The notes below the pieces were generated by a model. That model did no database searches. It was not told the DNA's origin and saw only the letters and a program-made list of their open reading frames with translations. Position numbers and translations under genes: made by a program. A stretch of 11,663 nucleotides of DNA from Vulcanimicrobiota bacterium (GTDB lineage: Bacteria; Eremiobacterota; Eremiobacteria; Baltobacterales; Baltobacteraceae): NCBI GenBank assembly GCA_028287545.1, contig JAQBPL010000016.1:1-11663 (forward strand). Direction: 5' to 3'. Positions 1-6,317 of this stretch are shown here, piece by piece; within the stretch, counting starts at the first letter, position 1; every line of letters begins with the position of its first letter.

Positions 1-29
1 TTGGTCGGTAACGCGACGGACGCAAACTG

Positions 30-53
30 GCGCCGGGCGGCTAGCCGTGGCGC
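30..53 (-). terminator. Weak hairpin downstream of the mntP-like gene
   Basis: Just past the stop codon of the mntP-like gene the sequence can fold: five pairs (30-34 with 49-53) around a bulge and an inner CGG-CTAG-CCG. There is no T-tract, so calling it a terminator rests only on position and on the fold. Confidence 0.25.
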
Positions 54-58
54 GCCTG

Positions 59-760
59 CTAGTGTGCCAAATGCTGCAGCGTGAAAAGGACGGCGAGCGC
101 GACGAGCACGACGCCCGCCCCGCGCTCCGCGTTCTGCTTGAACCGTTTCCCGAGGATCTCGCCGAAGCGCAAGCCGGCAAACGTGAAGACGACCGTGGTT
201 ATCGCAACCGTTCCGATGAGCGGGACGAGCGGCACGTTGAGAGCCGGCAACGAGAACCCCACGCCGAGCGAATCGAGACTGATCGAGGCGGAGGCGGCCA
301 GCAGTCCCAGGCCCGACGTGGCCTTCTCGGTCAGCCCGTGGTCCTCACCGAGGCTTTCACGAAAGATCCAGACGCCTATGAGGGCGAGGATGACGAAGCC
401 GGAGTACGCGGCAATCTCGCCAACCACGTCGCCGGCTCCGGTTCCGATCGCCGCACCCAAGATCTGCATCACGATCTCAGCCGCGGCGAAGGCCGCGCCG
501 ACCCGCAGGCGGATGTGCCAGGGAACGCCGAGCACGCCGATTCCGGTCGAGAGTGCGAGGACGTCGAGCCCGACGGCGAGCGCTATACCGCCCGTCCGAA
601 CGGAGGTCGAGTCGACGAGTGGAATCCCTGCCGCAGCAAGGGCCGGAAGCAGTGCGAGCGCACTCACCACGACAGCGACGCCCATGAGCGAACCGGCAAT
701 GCACGTAGGTCGCCGCAGATTTTGGGCGCGCCGAATCGCACTCTGATTTGAGGAAGTCAC
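59..760 (-). CDS. mntP: MntP-like manganese efflux pump family protein
   Basis: A 233-residue polytopic membrane protein. The two-repeat MntP/YebN layout is visible: the segment GLDVLALSTGIG (Asp66) in the first half and SISLDSLGVG (Asp163) in the second correspond to the conserved Asp-containing helices of MntP pumps, which export Mn2+ across the inner membrane. It is longer than the usual ~190 residues because of an N-terminal extension with an extra hydrophobic segment (about residues 24-48). The GTG start at 760 is chosen because AAGG lies 7 bases upstream; the internal ATG at 685 has no ribosome binding site. It lies 89 bases downstream of the multicopper oxidase in the same direction, so co-transcription is plausible. 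A perfect GTCAC-CGC-GTGAC repeat overlaps the start codon. The family call is good; the true ion is inference. Confidence 0.82.
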   Translation of the reverse strand: MTSSNQSAIRRAQNLRRPTCIAGSLMGVAVVVSALALLPALAAAGIPLVDSTSVRTGGIALAVGLDVLALSTGIGVLGVPWHIRLRVGAAFAAAEIVMQILGAAIGTGAGDVVGEIAAYSGFVILALIGVWIFRESLGEDHGLTEKATSGLGLLAASASISLDSLGVGFSLPALNVPLVPLIGTVAITTVVFTFAGLRFGEILGKRFKQNAERGAGVVLVALAVLFTLQHLAH

Positions 761-849
761 CGCGTGACCTTACCCCAAGCGCCTCGCTCAACCCCACCGG
801 CGCAAGCAGGCCGGGAGGCTCGTGCTCCCCTTTGCTCGTTCGAGCGTCC

Positions 850-2301
850 TTACTCGTAGACGACCGTGTTGGCCATGCCGCTCATCATATGGTAGAGGTT
901 GTGGCAGTGATAGAACCATCGCCCCGGATTGTTTGCGTCGAAGGCGAACGTGACCGACGTCTTTGGCGGCACGAGGACCGTATCGCGCATCGCCCCTGAG
1001 TATCGTTTGCCGTTTATGGCGACGACTTGGAAGACGTGCCCGTGCAGATGCATCGGGTGACTCATCGGCGTCGTGTTCGTCATGGCGAACTCGACGCGCT
1101 CGCCCTTCGCGACCGTGAACGGCTTGGACCTAGGGTAGGTCTGGTCGTTCAAGCTCCAGACGTAGTTCGTCATCGACCCGGTCAGGGCGATTCGGTGGAT
1201 TCGGTCGGCGGCTTTCGGGGCGAGCGGGGTCGCCGCGCGGAGCGATCGCTCCAGATCGAGGTTGAGCGGGGGAGTGGCGCGCGTCGCGAGCGGATCGATC
1301 TTGACGATTTTCGCGTTCGGCGCAGCGAGCACGATTCCGGTGCGCTTGCGCTCGCCCTCCAATGTCGCGAGCACCGGAAAGGCCGTCGTCGGGCCCTTCG
1401 GCAACTGCACGCGAACGTCGAGGCGCTGGGCCATTGCGATGGGAAACACCGATGCGGAAACCGGCTTGACCGGGTGACCGTCAACCGCGACGAGCTCCCC
1501 CGTGAGTCGCCCGAGATCGAGAAAGAAGTTCGAGGCTGACGCACCGTTGATGATGCGCAGCAAAACGCGGCCGCCGGGCTCCACGCGCACGACTTCGGGA
1601 TCGTCGAGAGTGCGGTCGTTGGCGAGGAACGCGTCGTAGACGACGTCGTTGAGGTCCATTCCCGCGGCGGGCGCGCTCATACGGCCTATGCCGTTCATCG
1701 ATCCCGTCATCCCGCTCATCTTGCTCATCCCGCTCATGTTCATTCCGCCGCCGGACGCGGTTGTCGGCTTCTTGAGGGCGGCAAAGATCTCGACCGGATT
1801 GCGAAACGTGAAATCGTGCAGCAGGACCACGATCTCTTGCTGGTCGGCGCGGCGGCTTTCGGCGTCATTGATGATGAGCGGCGCCGTCATCAGCTCCTGC
1901 TCTTGGAATTTCTGATGCGAGTGCATCCAGTACGTGCCGCCGAAGGTAAGCGGGAAGTCATAGCTCGCCGACGCACCGGCGGCGATCGGCGGCGCCGAGA
2001 CATACGGGACGCCGTCCTGTTGCCAAGGCGGGGTGAGGCCGTGCCAATGGACGAGCGTCGGCTCGCCGATCTCGTTCTCCAGGCGGACGCGGAAGCGCGT
2101 CGAGACGTCGGTTACGAGACCAGGCTTGCCGTTGGCCTGAAGGATGCGCAGGACGCGGCCGGACTTGCCGAGGACCTCGATGTCGCGTTTCTCGGCGCGC
2201 AGAATGGTGGGTGCGGCCGTCTGCGCCGCCGCGGGCGGCATGATTGCCGAACCTGCGAGAACCGCTCCCGCACCGACAACGAACTCTCTACGATCCAACA
2301 C
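850..2301 (-). CDS. Tat-exported, Met-rich multicopper oxidase (CueO/CopA-like)
   Basis: A 483-residue multicopper oxidase, probably periplasmic and oxidising Cu(I) with O2 as acceptor. A twin-arginine signal (DRREFVVGAG, then a hydrophobic stretch ending AAAQ, about residue 27) precedes the cupredoxin domains. All four copper motifs are present: HWHG (85-88), HSH (127-129), HPMHLHGH (415-422) and HCHxxxHxxxxM (465-476), giving type 1 ligands His415, Cys466, His471 and probable axial Met476. Residues 187-215 form a low-complexity insert with 8 Met, like the Met-rich Cu(I)-binding segments of CueO and CopA. The GTG start at 2301 has AAGG 6 bases upstream and puts RR at residues 4-5; an ATG 13 bases further up is out of frame and stops after 8 codons. 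It is divergent from the BlaI-like repressor and shares its operator region. A laccase on organic substrates is the alternative. Confidence 0.93.
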   Translation of the reverse strand: MLDRREFVVGAGAVLAGSAIMPPAAAQTAAPTILRAEKRDIEVLGKSGRVLRILQANGKPGLVTDVSTRFRVRLENEIGEPTLVHWHGLTPPWQQDGVPYVSAPPIAAGASASYDFPLTFGGTYWMHSHQKFQEQELMTAPLIINDAESRRADQQEIVVLLHDFTFRNPVEIFAALKKPTTASGGGMNMSGMSKMSGMTGSMNGIGRMSAPAAGMDLNDVVYDAFLANDRTLDDPEVVRVEPGGRVLLRIINGASASNFFLDLGRLTGELVAVDGHPVKPVSASVFPIAMAQRLDVRVQLPKGPTTAFPVLATLEGERKRTGIVLAAPNAKIVKIDPLATRATPPLNLDLERSLRAATPLAPKAADRIHRIALTGSMTNYVWSLNDQTYPRSKPFTVAKGERVEFAMTNTTPMSHPMHLHGHVFQVVAINGKRYSGAMRDTVLVPPKTSVTFAFDANNPGRWFYHCHNLYHMMSGMANTVVYE

Positions 2302-2437
2302 TGCGCGCCTTCATAGGAAGATGGTCTGCGGATGAGGACACGTTGGAAAAGCGCAGGGCCGCTGCGATCGTCACATACGTCACCGAGACCGATACATCGT
2401 CCGCCGACGTTCGCCATAGGGTTTCCGTTCGCGGCGG

Positions 2438-2458
2438 CGTACTAAGCGGTGTAGTATG
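2438..2458. promoter_or_regulatory. BlaI/CopY-type operator (site 1) with overlapping -10
   Basis: An inverted repeat, CGTACTA-N7-TAGTATG, lies in the gap between the multicopper oxidase and the BlaI-like gene. TACTA...TAGTA resembles the TACTACA-type dyads bound by BlaI/MecI and the TACA/TGTA cop boxes of CopY. The right arm contains TAGTAT (2452-2457), a fair -10 for the repressor gene, whose ATG is 24 bases further on. A repressor bound here would block this promoter and possibly the divergent one. A near-identical dyad occurs at 4739-4759. Confidence 0.75.
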
Positions 2459-2481
2459 CTCCAGGCTGCCTCCCTCAGTCG

Positions 2482-2892
2482 ATGAGCCCGCGAAAAAAGG
2501 CTGATCTCGGTCGGGCCCTCGGCACTCGGCAGGCTTCGATCCTCGAGTACCTGTGGGCGCACGGTCCGCTGTCCGTCGCCGAGCTTCACCGCGGGCTCTG
2601 CGAGCATGAAGATCTCGCGTACACGACCGTGTTCACCGAGCTGAGCCGGATGCTGAAAAAGGGTCTGGTTGCGAAGGGCAACGAGGGCGGCTCACACCTC
2701 GACATGCGCTACCGGGCGGCCGTCACCCGCGAGGGCGTCGTCTCGAGCATCGTGGCGCAGACGCTCGGGCGACTGATCTCCGCGCACGGGCCGGCCGCCG
2801 TCCACGGATTCGTCGACGCCCTCGCGGATGATGAAGGCGCGCTCGCAGAACTGCGCCGGCTGCTCGACGATCGTTCGCGCAAGAAGCGGTAG
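2482..2892 (+). CDS. BlaI/MecI/CopY-family transcriptional repressor
   Basis: A 136-residue winged-helix repressor. Residues about 14-80 follow the BlaI pattern: LGTRQASILEYLWAHGPLSV, then AYTTVFTELSRMLKKGLVAK (recognition helix and wing), then a wing ending RYRAAVTREG. The C-terminal half has the amphipathic helices used for dimerisation. There is no CxCxxxxCxC metal motif at the C-terminus as in enterococcal CopY, so copper is probably not sensed by this protein directly. It is followed after 4 bases by an M56 metallopeptidase, the partner that in BlaR1/MecR1 systems inactivates the repressor by proteolysis. The ATG at 2482 has no clear Shine-Dalgarno sequence. Likely autoregulated through the dyad at 2438-2458 and likely to control the oxidase and the Met-rich gene at 4784. 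Family call strong; target list inferred. Confidence 0.92.
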   Translation: MSPRKKADLGRALGTRQASILEYLWAHGPLSVAELHRGLCEHEDLAYTTVFTELSRMLKKGLVAKGNEGGSHLDMRYRAAVTREGVVSSIVAQTLGRLISAHGPAAVHGFVDALADDEGALAELRRLLDDRSRKKR

Positions 2893-2896
2893 CGCC

Positions 2897-3685
2897 GTGC
2901 GGTTCATCCGCGCGCTCTGGCCCGTCATCTTCTTGGTCCCGCTGTCCTGGTGGGCGGACCGCGGATGCGAAGTGGCCGGCATCGACCCGCTCTATCACAC
3001 GACGCTCTGGATTCACGAACGACTCGGCTGGTTCGTGGGGGCGCTCGCCGTGCTCTCCGCGGTTGTGGTGCTCACGAAGATCGTTGTCGCACGGCTGCGC
3101 TTTGCGCGCCTCCGCGCCTTGGCTGAGACGATGCCGGCGCGGCTGCAGGCCGCCGTGGAACGAGCATCGAGAGAGCTTGGCGTCGCCGTGCCGTCGGTTC
3201 TGTACGTCGACCTCACGGCGCCGATCGCGACGACCGTGTTCGGACGCACCGTCATCCTCTCACGCGGATTCATCGAGCTTTTGGACGATGCCGAGCTCGA
3301 ACTCGTCGCTCGGCACGAACTCGCGCACGTTCGACATGGTGACGCCGCCGCAGGCGTCCTGTGGCATCTCGCCTTCGCGGCGTTGCTCATCCCGGGGTTC
3401 GAACCGCTCGAGCGACGGCTGCACGCGCAGCGCGAGCGCTTGGCGAACGTCGCGGCGGCGACCGGTAGGGAGGAGCAATACCTCTCTTTGGTCGCCCGAA
3501 TGGCTCGCGGGGCGGACGTTTGCGCCGGTGCTCGGCTGGGACTTGAGGCAGCTGCCCGCAGACCCGAGGACCGCTGGCTCGTCTGGGTGGCGCCGCTTGC
3601 CGTCGCGTCCCTGGCGATCGCGCTCCCCGTGAGCCACGCCGTATTCCGAGCGGACCTCCCGTACCTACTAGCACATCACTGTTAG
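2897..3685 (+). CDS. M56/BlaR1-like membrane metallopeptidase
   Basis: A 262-residue inner-membrane zinc protease. Two hydrophobic segments (about 5-20 and 43-65) precede a cytoplasmic domain with the zinc motif HELAH (140-144); further membrane segments lie at about 154-168 and 227-250. E180-RLAN resembles the ExxAD third-ligand motif of M48/M56 proteases with Asp replaced by Asn. Only about 12 residues follow the last membrane segment, so there is no penicillin-binding or other large extracellular sensor domain as in BlaR1. Reading frame is open back to 2828, but that would overlap the repressor; GTG 2897, 4 bases after its stop, puts the first membrane segment near the N-terminus. By analogy with BlaR1/MecR1 it should trigger loss of the BlaI-like repressor on some envelope signal, perhaps copper. 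The signal is unknown. Confidence 0.85.
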   Translation: MRFIRALWPVIFLVPLSWWADRGCEVAGIDPLYHTTLWIHERLGWFVGALAVLSAVVVLTKIVVARLRFARLRALAETMPARLQAAVERASRELGVAVPSVLYVDLTAPIATTVFGRTVILSRGFIELLDDAELELVARHELAHVRHGDAAAGVLWHLAFAALLIPGFEPLERRLHAQRERLANVAAATGREEQYLSLVARMARGADVCAGARLGLEAAARRPEDRWLVWVAPLAVASLAIALPVSHAVFRADLPYLLAHHC

Positions 3686-3696
3686 GTTTCTTGTGA

Positions 3697-3725
3697 AAGA
3701 CAGTTGCGGTGCGCAACTGTATAGT
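3697..3725 (+). promoter_or_regulatory. Promoter of the MarR operon
   Basis: AAGACA (3697-3702), a 17-base spacer and TATAGT (3720-3725) fit a sigma70-type promoter (4/6 and 5/6 matches). It predicts a very short leader of about 11 bases before the ATG at 3743, in keeping with the missing Shine-Dalgarno sequence there. Confidence 0.6.
3701..3719. promoter_or_regulatory. Probable MarR operator in the -35/-10 spacer
   Basis: A perfect 8-base inverted repeat, CAGTTGCG-GTG-CGCAACTG, fills the spacer of the promoter above. Its half-site (TTGC/GCAA) and size are typical of MarR-family operators, and its place would make binding exclude RNA polymerase, so autorepression is the simple reading. Confidence 0.72.
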
Positions 3726-3742
3726 TGTATGCTGCAACCGTC

Positions 3743-4201
3743 ATGGCGGAACCGAAGAAGCCCGAGGCGGTCGAGGAACCCGAAGCGGCATTTCAAGAGC
3801 AAATGGTGCTGCTGGTGCGCTCACTCGGCCTGCACAAGCCCGACGAGACCCCGTGCGGCCAGCCCATCTCGATCGGCGAGGCGCACGCGCTGCTGGAAAT
3901 CGCCCGCGAGCCCGGCACGACCCAGAACGGCCTGGCGTCCCGCCTCGGGCTTGAGAAGAGCACTGTTTCCAGAATCGCCGGCATGCTGGAACGCCGGGGC
4001 TGGATCCGCCGCGTACGCGACGAGCGCGATGCCCGGTTCATCCGGCTGCACCTCACTCGACGCGGGATTACCGCAAATGCGAACCTTGCTGCATCGCGTC
4101 GCGCCAAATTCGAGCGCATCTTCGGCGCCATCCCGATCGGCCGTCGCGGCGGCATCGTGGAAGCGCTTTCACTTCTCGTGGAGGTCACTCGTGAAAATTA
4201 G
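3743..4201 (+). CDS. MarR-family transcriptional regulator
   Basis: A 152-residue winged-helix regulator. After an acidic N-terminal helix, the DNA-binding domain spans about residues 45-115: GTTQNGLASRLGLEKSTVSRIAGMLERRGWIRR is the helix-turn-helix and DERDARFIRLHLTRRG is the charged wing with the DxRD motif of MarR proteins. No obvious redox Cys pair is present apart from Cys41 in the linker, so a small-molecule or metal effector cannot be chosen. The ATG at 3743 is preferred over an in-frame TTG at 3725, which lies inside the -10. Its last 11 bases overlap the next gene, a small secreted protein, which suggests that protein is its main or only co-regulated product. It probably represses itself through the inverted repeat at 3701-3719. 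Confidence 0.9.
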   Translation: MAEPKKPEAVEEPEAAFQEQMVLLVRSLGLHKPDETPCGQPISIGEAHALLEIAREPGTTQNGLASRLGLEKSTVSRIAGMLERRGWIRRVRDERDARFIRLHLTRRGITANANLAASRRAKFERIFGAIPIGRRGGIVEALSLLVEVTREN

Positions 4202-4676
4202 CCTGACGAACGGAGTGGTAGCCGCATGGATGGTCGTCGCGTTGTCCTCGCCGGTTTACGCGGTCGACGCACCTCGGGAGTCCCAAGTCGAACGGAATAG
4301 CGAACGTGTCATGCCGTTCAGCATGGACGCGACCATGCACGCGTTCACGCCGACACCGACCGGCGGCGTCCAGACCGTCATGGTCCACAACGGTGACGCG
4401 CGGCAAGTTCTCCTCGTCCGCTCACACTTGCGAAAGGAGGCGCAGGCGTTCGCGCGCGGCGACTTCACGGATCCGGCCTCCATCCACGGTGGCGCGATGC
4501 CCGGATTGCAAGCGATGCACGCAGGCGCAAGGCGCATAGCCGTGCGGTACTCCGAGGTGCAGAATGGCGCCGCGATCACCTACACGACAAACGATCCCTC
4601 GCTCGTATCGGCGCTCCACGCCTGGTTCAAAGCGCAGGTGAGCGACCACGGATCGCACGCGACGATGAAGATGTAG
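4191..4676 (+). CDS. Small secreted protein, probably linked to metal resistance
   Basis: A 161-residue protein with an Sec signal peptide (hydrophobic residues about 8-22, cleavage near YAVDA), so periplasmic. The mature part has an FSMDATMHAF stretch, then GGVQTVMVHNGD, LRKEAQAFARGDFTDP, HGGAMPGLQAM, RYSEVQNGAAITYTTNDPSLVSALHAWFKAQVSDHG, and a His/Met tail (DHGSHATMKM). From memory, homologues with this pattern occur in proteobacterial copper and heavy-metal loci and are sometimes misnamed aspartate carbamoyltransferase; they have no carbamoyltransferase fold length or motifs. The GTG at 4191 has GGAGG 6 bases upstream, inside the end of the MarR gene, giving translational coupling. The His/Met tail suggests metal binding; function is otherwise unknown. 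Confidence 0.8.
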   Translation: MKISLTNGVVAAWMVVALSSPVYAVDAPRESQVERNSERVMPFSMDATMHAFTPTPTGGVQTVMVHNGDARQVLLVRSHLRKEAQAFARGDFTDPASIHGGAMPGLQAMHAGARRIAVRYSEVQNGAAITYTTNDPSLVSALHAWFKAQVSDHGSHATMKM

Positions 4677-4707
4677 CGCGGCGCTCCGAACATCGAGCCG
4701 CGCCGCG
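4677..4707 (+). terminator. GC-rich hairpin between operons
   Basis: CGCGGCGC (4677-4684) pairs perfectly with GCGCCGCG (4700-4707) around a 15-base loop, starting at the stop codon of the small secreted protein. No T-tract follows. Position between two separately regulated units suggests a terminator or transcript-end stabiliser. Confidence 0.4.
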
Positions 4708-4738
4708 AGGAGGGATGAATCGCTCGTACCGGGTAGAG

Positions 4739-4759
4739 CGTACTACATCCCGTAGTACG
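4739..4759. promoter_or_regulatory. BlaI/CopY-type operator (site 2)
   Basis: A perfect dyad with 8-base arms, CGTACTAC-N5-GTAGTACG. It matches site 1 (2438-2458) at every arm position except two (C versus A, C versus T). TAGTAC (4753-4758) occupies the place of the -10 in site 1, and the distance to the TTG at 4784 (25 bases) matches the 24 bases between the site 1 -10 and its start codon. This supports a BlaI-controlled promoter for the Met-rich gene. Confidence 0.75.
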
Positions 4760-4783
4760 TCGGATATCCCGCCGAGGTCATTG

Positions 4784-6304
4784 TTGCTCCTTTCCCGCCT
4801 TTCCGTCGCTGCTGCGCTGCTGCTCGTGTCGTCGGCGGCTTCCGCGGTCGCCGCCGAGCCAACGATGGCGCCCATGCCGGGCATGCCGATGAGCAGTACA
4901 CCGGCCCCCACCAAGAGCACGGTTCCCACACCCTTGCCGTCGCCTGCAGCGACGATGGCTCCGATGCCCGGGATGTCGCCCAAGCCCGCCGGCGGCATGG
5001 ACATGTCTTCGATGCGCTACAACGTGAACGGCGTGATGTCGATGTACGGCATGACCAAGTCCGGCATGCACATGGACATGTCTACCTTGGACCCCGCGAC
5101 GATGCCGAGCGTTACCGACGTCGGCACGCCGATGACGCGCGAAGGCTCCGGAACATCCTGGATGCCGGACGCCGACGCGATGTACGCCCACATGTACGGA
5201 AAGGGCGACGACATGGAGATGACGCACGGCGCACTTTGGGCAAAGTTCATTCACACGGCGACACCGCGCGGCGCGGACGCACTGGTCGCGCCGGGTTGGC
5301 TGATGTACATGCGCACGCATCCGACGAGCCCCGGCGCGCAGTTGGGCTTCCGGGCGATGGTCACTCCGGATCCGTTCTCGGTCGGCGGGCAGGGGTATCC
5401 GCTGCTCTTTCAGACCGGCGAGGAATGGCACGACCAGCCGCTGCACGACTACCAGCACCCGCACGATTTCGTCTCCGAACTTGCCGTCACGTACTCGGGA
5501 CAACTCGGCAATGCGCACTCGGCGTACCTGTACGCCGGGTATCCCGGTGAGCCGGCGCTCGGGCCGCCCGCGTTCATGCACCGGCCGATCGCATACGACC
5601 TCTCCGCCGCGCCGATAGGGCATCACTGGGAGGACGCGACGCACATCACGTTCGGCGTCGTCACGGCAGGCGTCGCCTCGGGCAGGTTCAAGGTCGAGGC
5701 CAGCACGTTCACCGGGCGCGAGCCGAACGAGGCGCGATACAACTTCGACCCGGTCCACCTCGACTCGCAGAGCGCCCGGCTGTCGTGGAACCCGAACGCC
5801 TACGTCGCCGCTCAAATGTCGTACGGGTTCGTCAAGTCCCCCGAATCGCTGACACCCAACGTCGACGTTCGCCGTACGTCGGCATCGCTGATGTACACGC
5901 GTCCTCTCGGATTCGACGCATATTGGACGCACTCGTTCATCTTTGGACAAAACGACGGGACCGACAGCGAACGTACGAATGCGTTCCTGTACGAAACGGA
6001 ATACCGGCGCGACGGCAACGCGCTGTTTGCTCGCGTCGAGCAGGTGCAGAAATCGGGCCACGAACTCGTGCTCGCACCACCGCTCGCGGACTCGATCTAC
6101 AACCTGGGTGCGTACACGGTGGGCTTCGAGCACGACCTTCCGCACAAGCCCGGCAAGACCGTCGCCGGCGTCGGCGTGGACTTCACGCTCAACCCGAAGC
6201 CCGCTGCGCTGAACCCGGTCTATGGCGCCGGCACGCCGTTCTCGTTCGAAGTCTTTTACCGCCTGCGTCCTGCGCCGCTGGTCGGCCAGGATACGTCCCA
6301 CTGA
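4784..6304 (+). CDS. Met/His-rich exported protein, probable outer-membrane barrel
   Basis: About 506 residues. A signal peptide (LLSRLSVAAALLLVSSAASAVAA) is followed by a ~110-residue low-complexity region rich in Met, Pro and His, with two copies of TMAPMPGM (4862-4885, 4952-4975) and many MxM and HMDM motifs of the type that bind Cu(I). The rest, from about GTSWMPDADAMYAHMYG on, has alternating aromatic/polar strands and conserved-looking blocks (GYPLLFQTGEEWHD, HPHDFVSELAV, GEPALGPPAFMHRP, HHWEDATHITFGVVTAG, GREPNEARYNFD) and ends in a barrel-like FEVFYRLRP. I recall a widespread uncharacterised family with these blocks near heavy-metal genes. An in-frame ATG at 4715 has AGGAGG only 1 base away and would place the operator inside the gene; TTG 4784 has GAGG 6 bases upstream and directly precedes the signal peptide. 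TTG 4781 is also possible. A copper sink or envelope copper-tolerance role is inferred. Confidence 0.8.
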   Translation: MLLSRLSVAAALLLVSSAASAVAAEPTMAPMPGMPMSSTPAPTKSTVPTPLPSPAATMAPMPGMSPKPAGGMDMSSMRYNVNGVMSMYGMTKSGMHMDMSTLDPATMPSVTDVGTPMTREGSGTSWMPDADAMYAHMYGKGDDMEMTHGALWAKFIHTATPRGADALVAPGWLMYMRTHPTSPGAQLGFRAMVTPDPFSVGGQGYPLLFQTGEEWHDQPLHDYQHPHDFVSELAVTYSGQLGNAHSAYLYAGYPGEPALGPPAFMHRPIAYDLSAAPIGHHWEDATHITFGVVTAGVASGRFKVEASTFTGREPNEARYNFDPVHLDSQSARLSWNPNAYVAAQMSYGFVKSPESLTPNVDVRRTSASLMYTRPLGFDAYWTHSFIFGQNDGTDSERTNAFLYETEYRRDGNALFARVEQVQKSGHELVLAPPLADSIYNLGAYTVGFEHDLPHKPGKTVAGVGVDFTLNPKPAALNPVYGAGTPFSFEVFYRLRPAPLVGQDTSH

Positions 6305-6317
6305 TCCCGGAGGCTCT

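Noticed and set aside
47..751. Plus-strand open frames opposite the mntP-like gene
   Set aside because: Charged low-complexity products with no family pattern, while the minus strand encodes a hydrophobic MntP-type protein.
761..849. Manganese riboswitch (yybP-ykoY) in the leader of the mntP-like gene
   Set aside because: AAAGGGGAG on the minus strand recalls the conserved start of that riboswitch, but it pairs locally with CTCCC and I could not find the second conserved arm or the closing stem.
2828..2896. Upstream in-frame extension of the M56 protease
   Set aside because: It would overlap the repressor coding sequence by 65 bases and add a soluble Cys-containing stretch before the first membrane segment; GTG 2897 fits the repressor/protease spacing.
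3661..3672. TACTA sequence near the end of the protease gene as a third BlaI site
   Set aside because: No inverted partner at the right distance; it encodes the conserved reading frame end.
3725..3742. TTG 3725 as MarR start
   Set aside because: Its first base belongs to the -10 TATAGT, so it would not be in the transcript.
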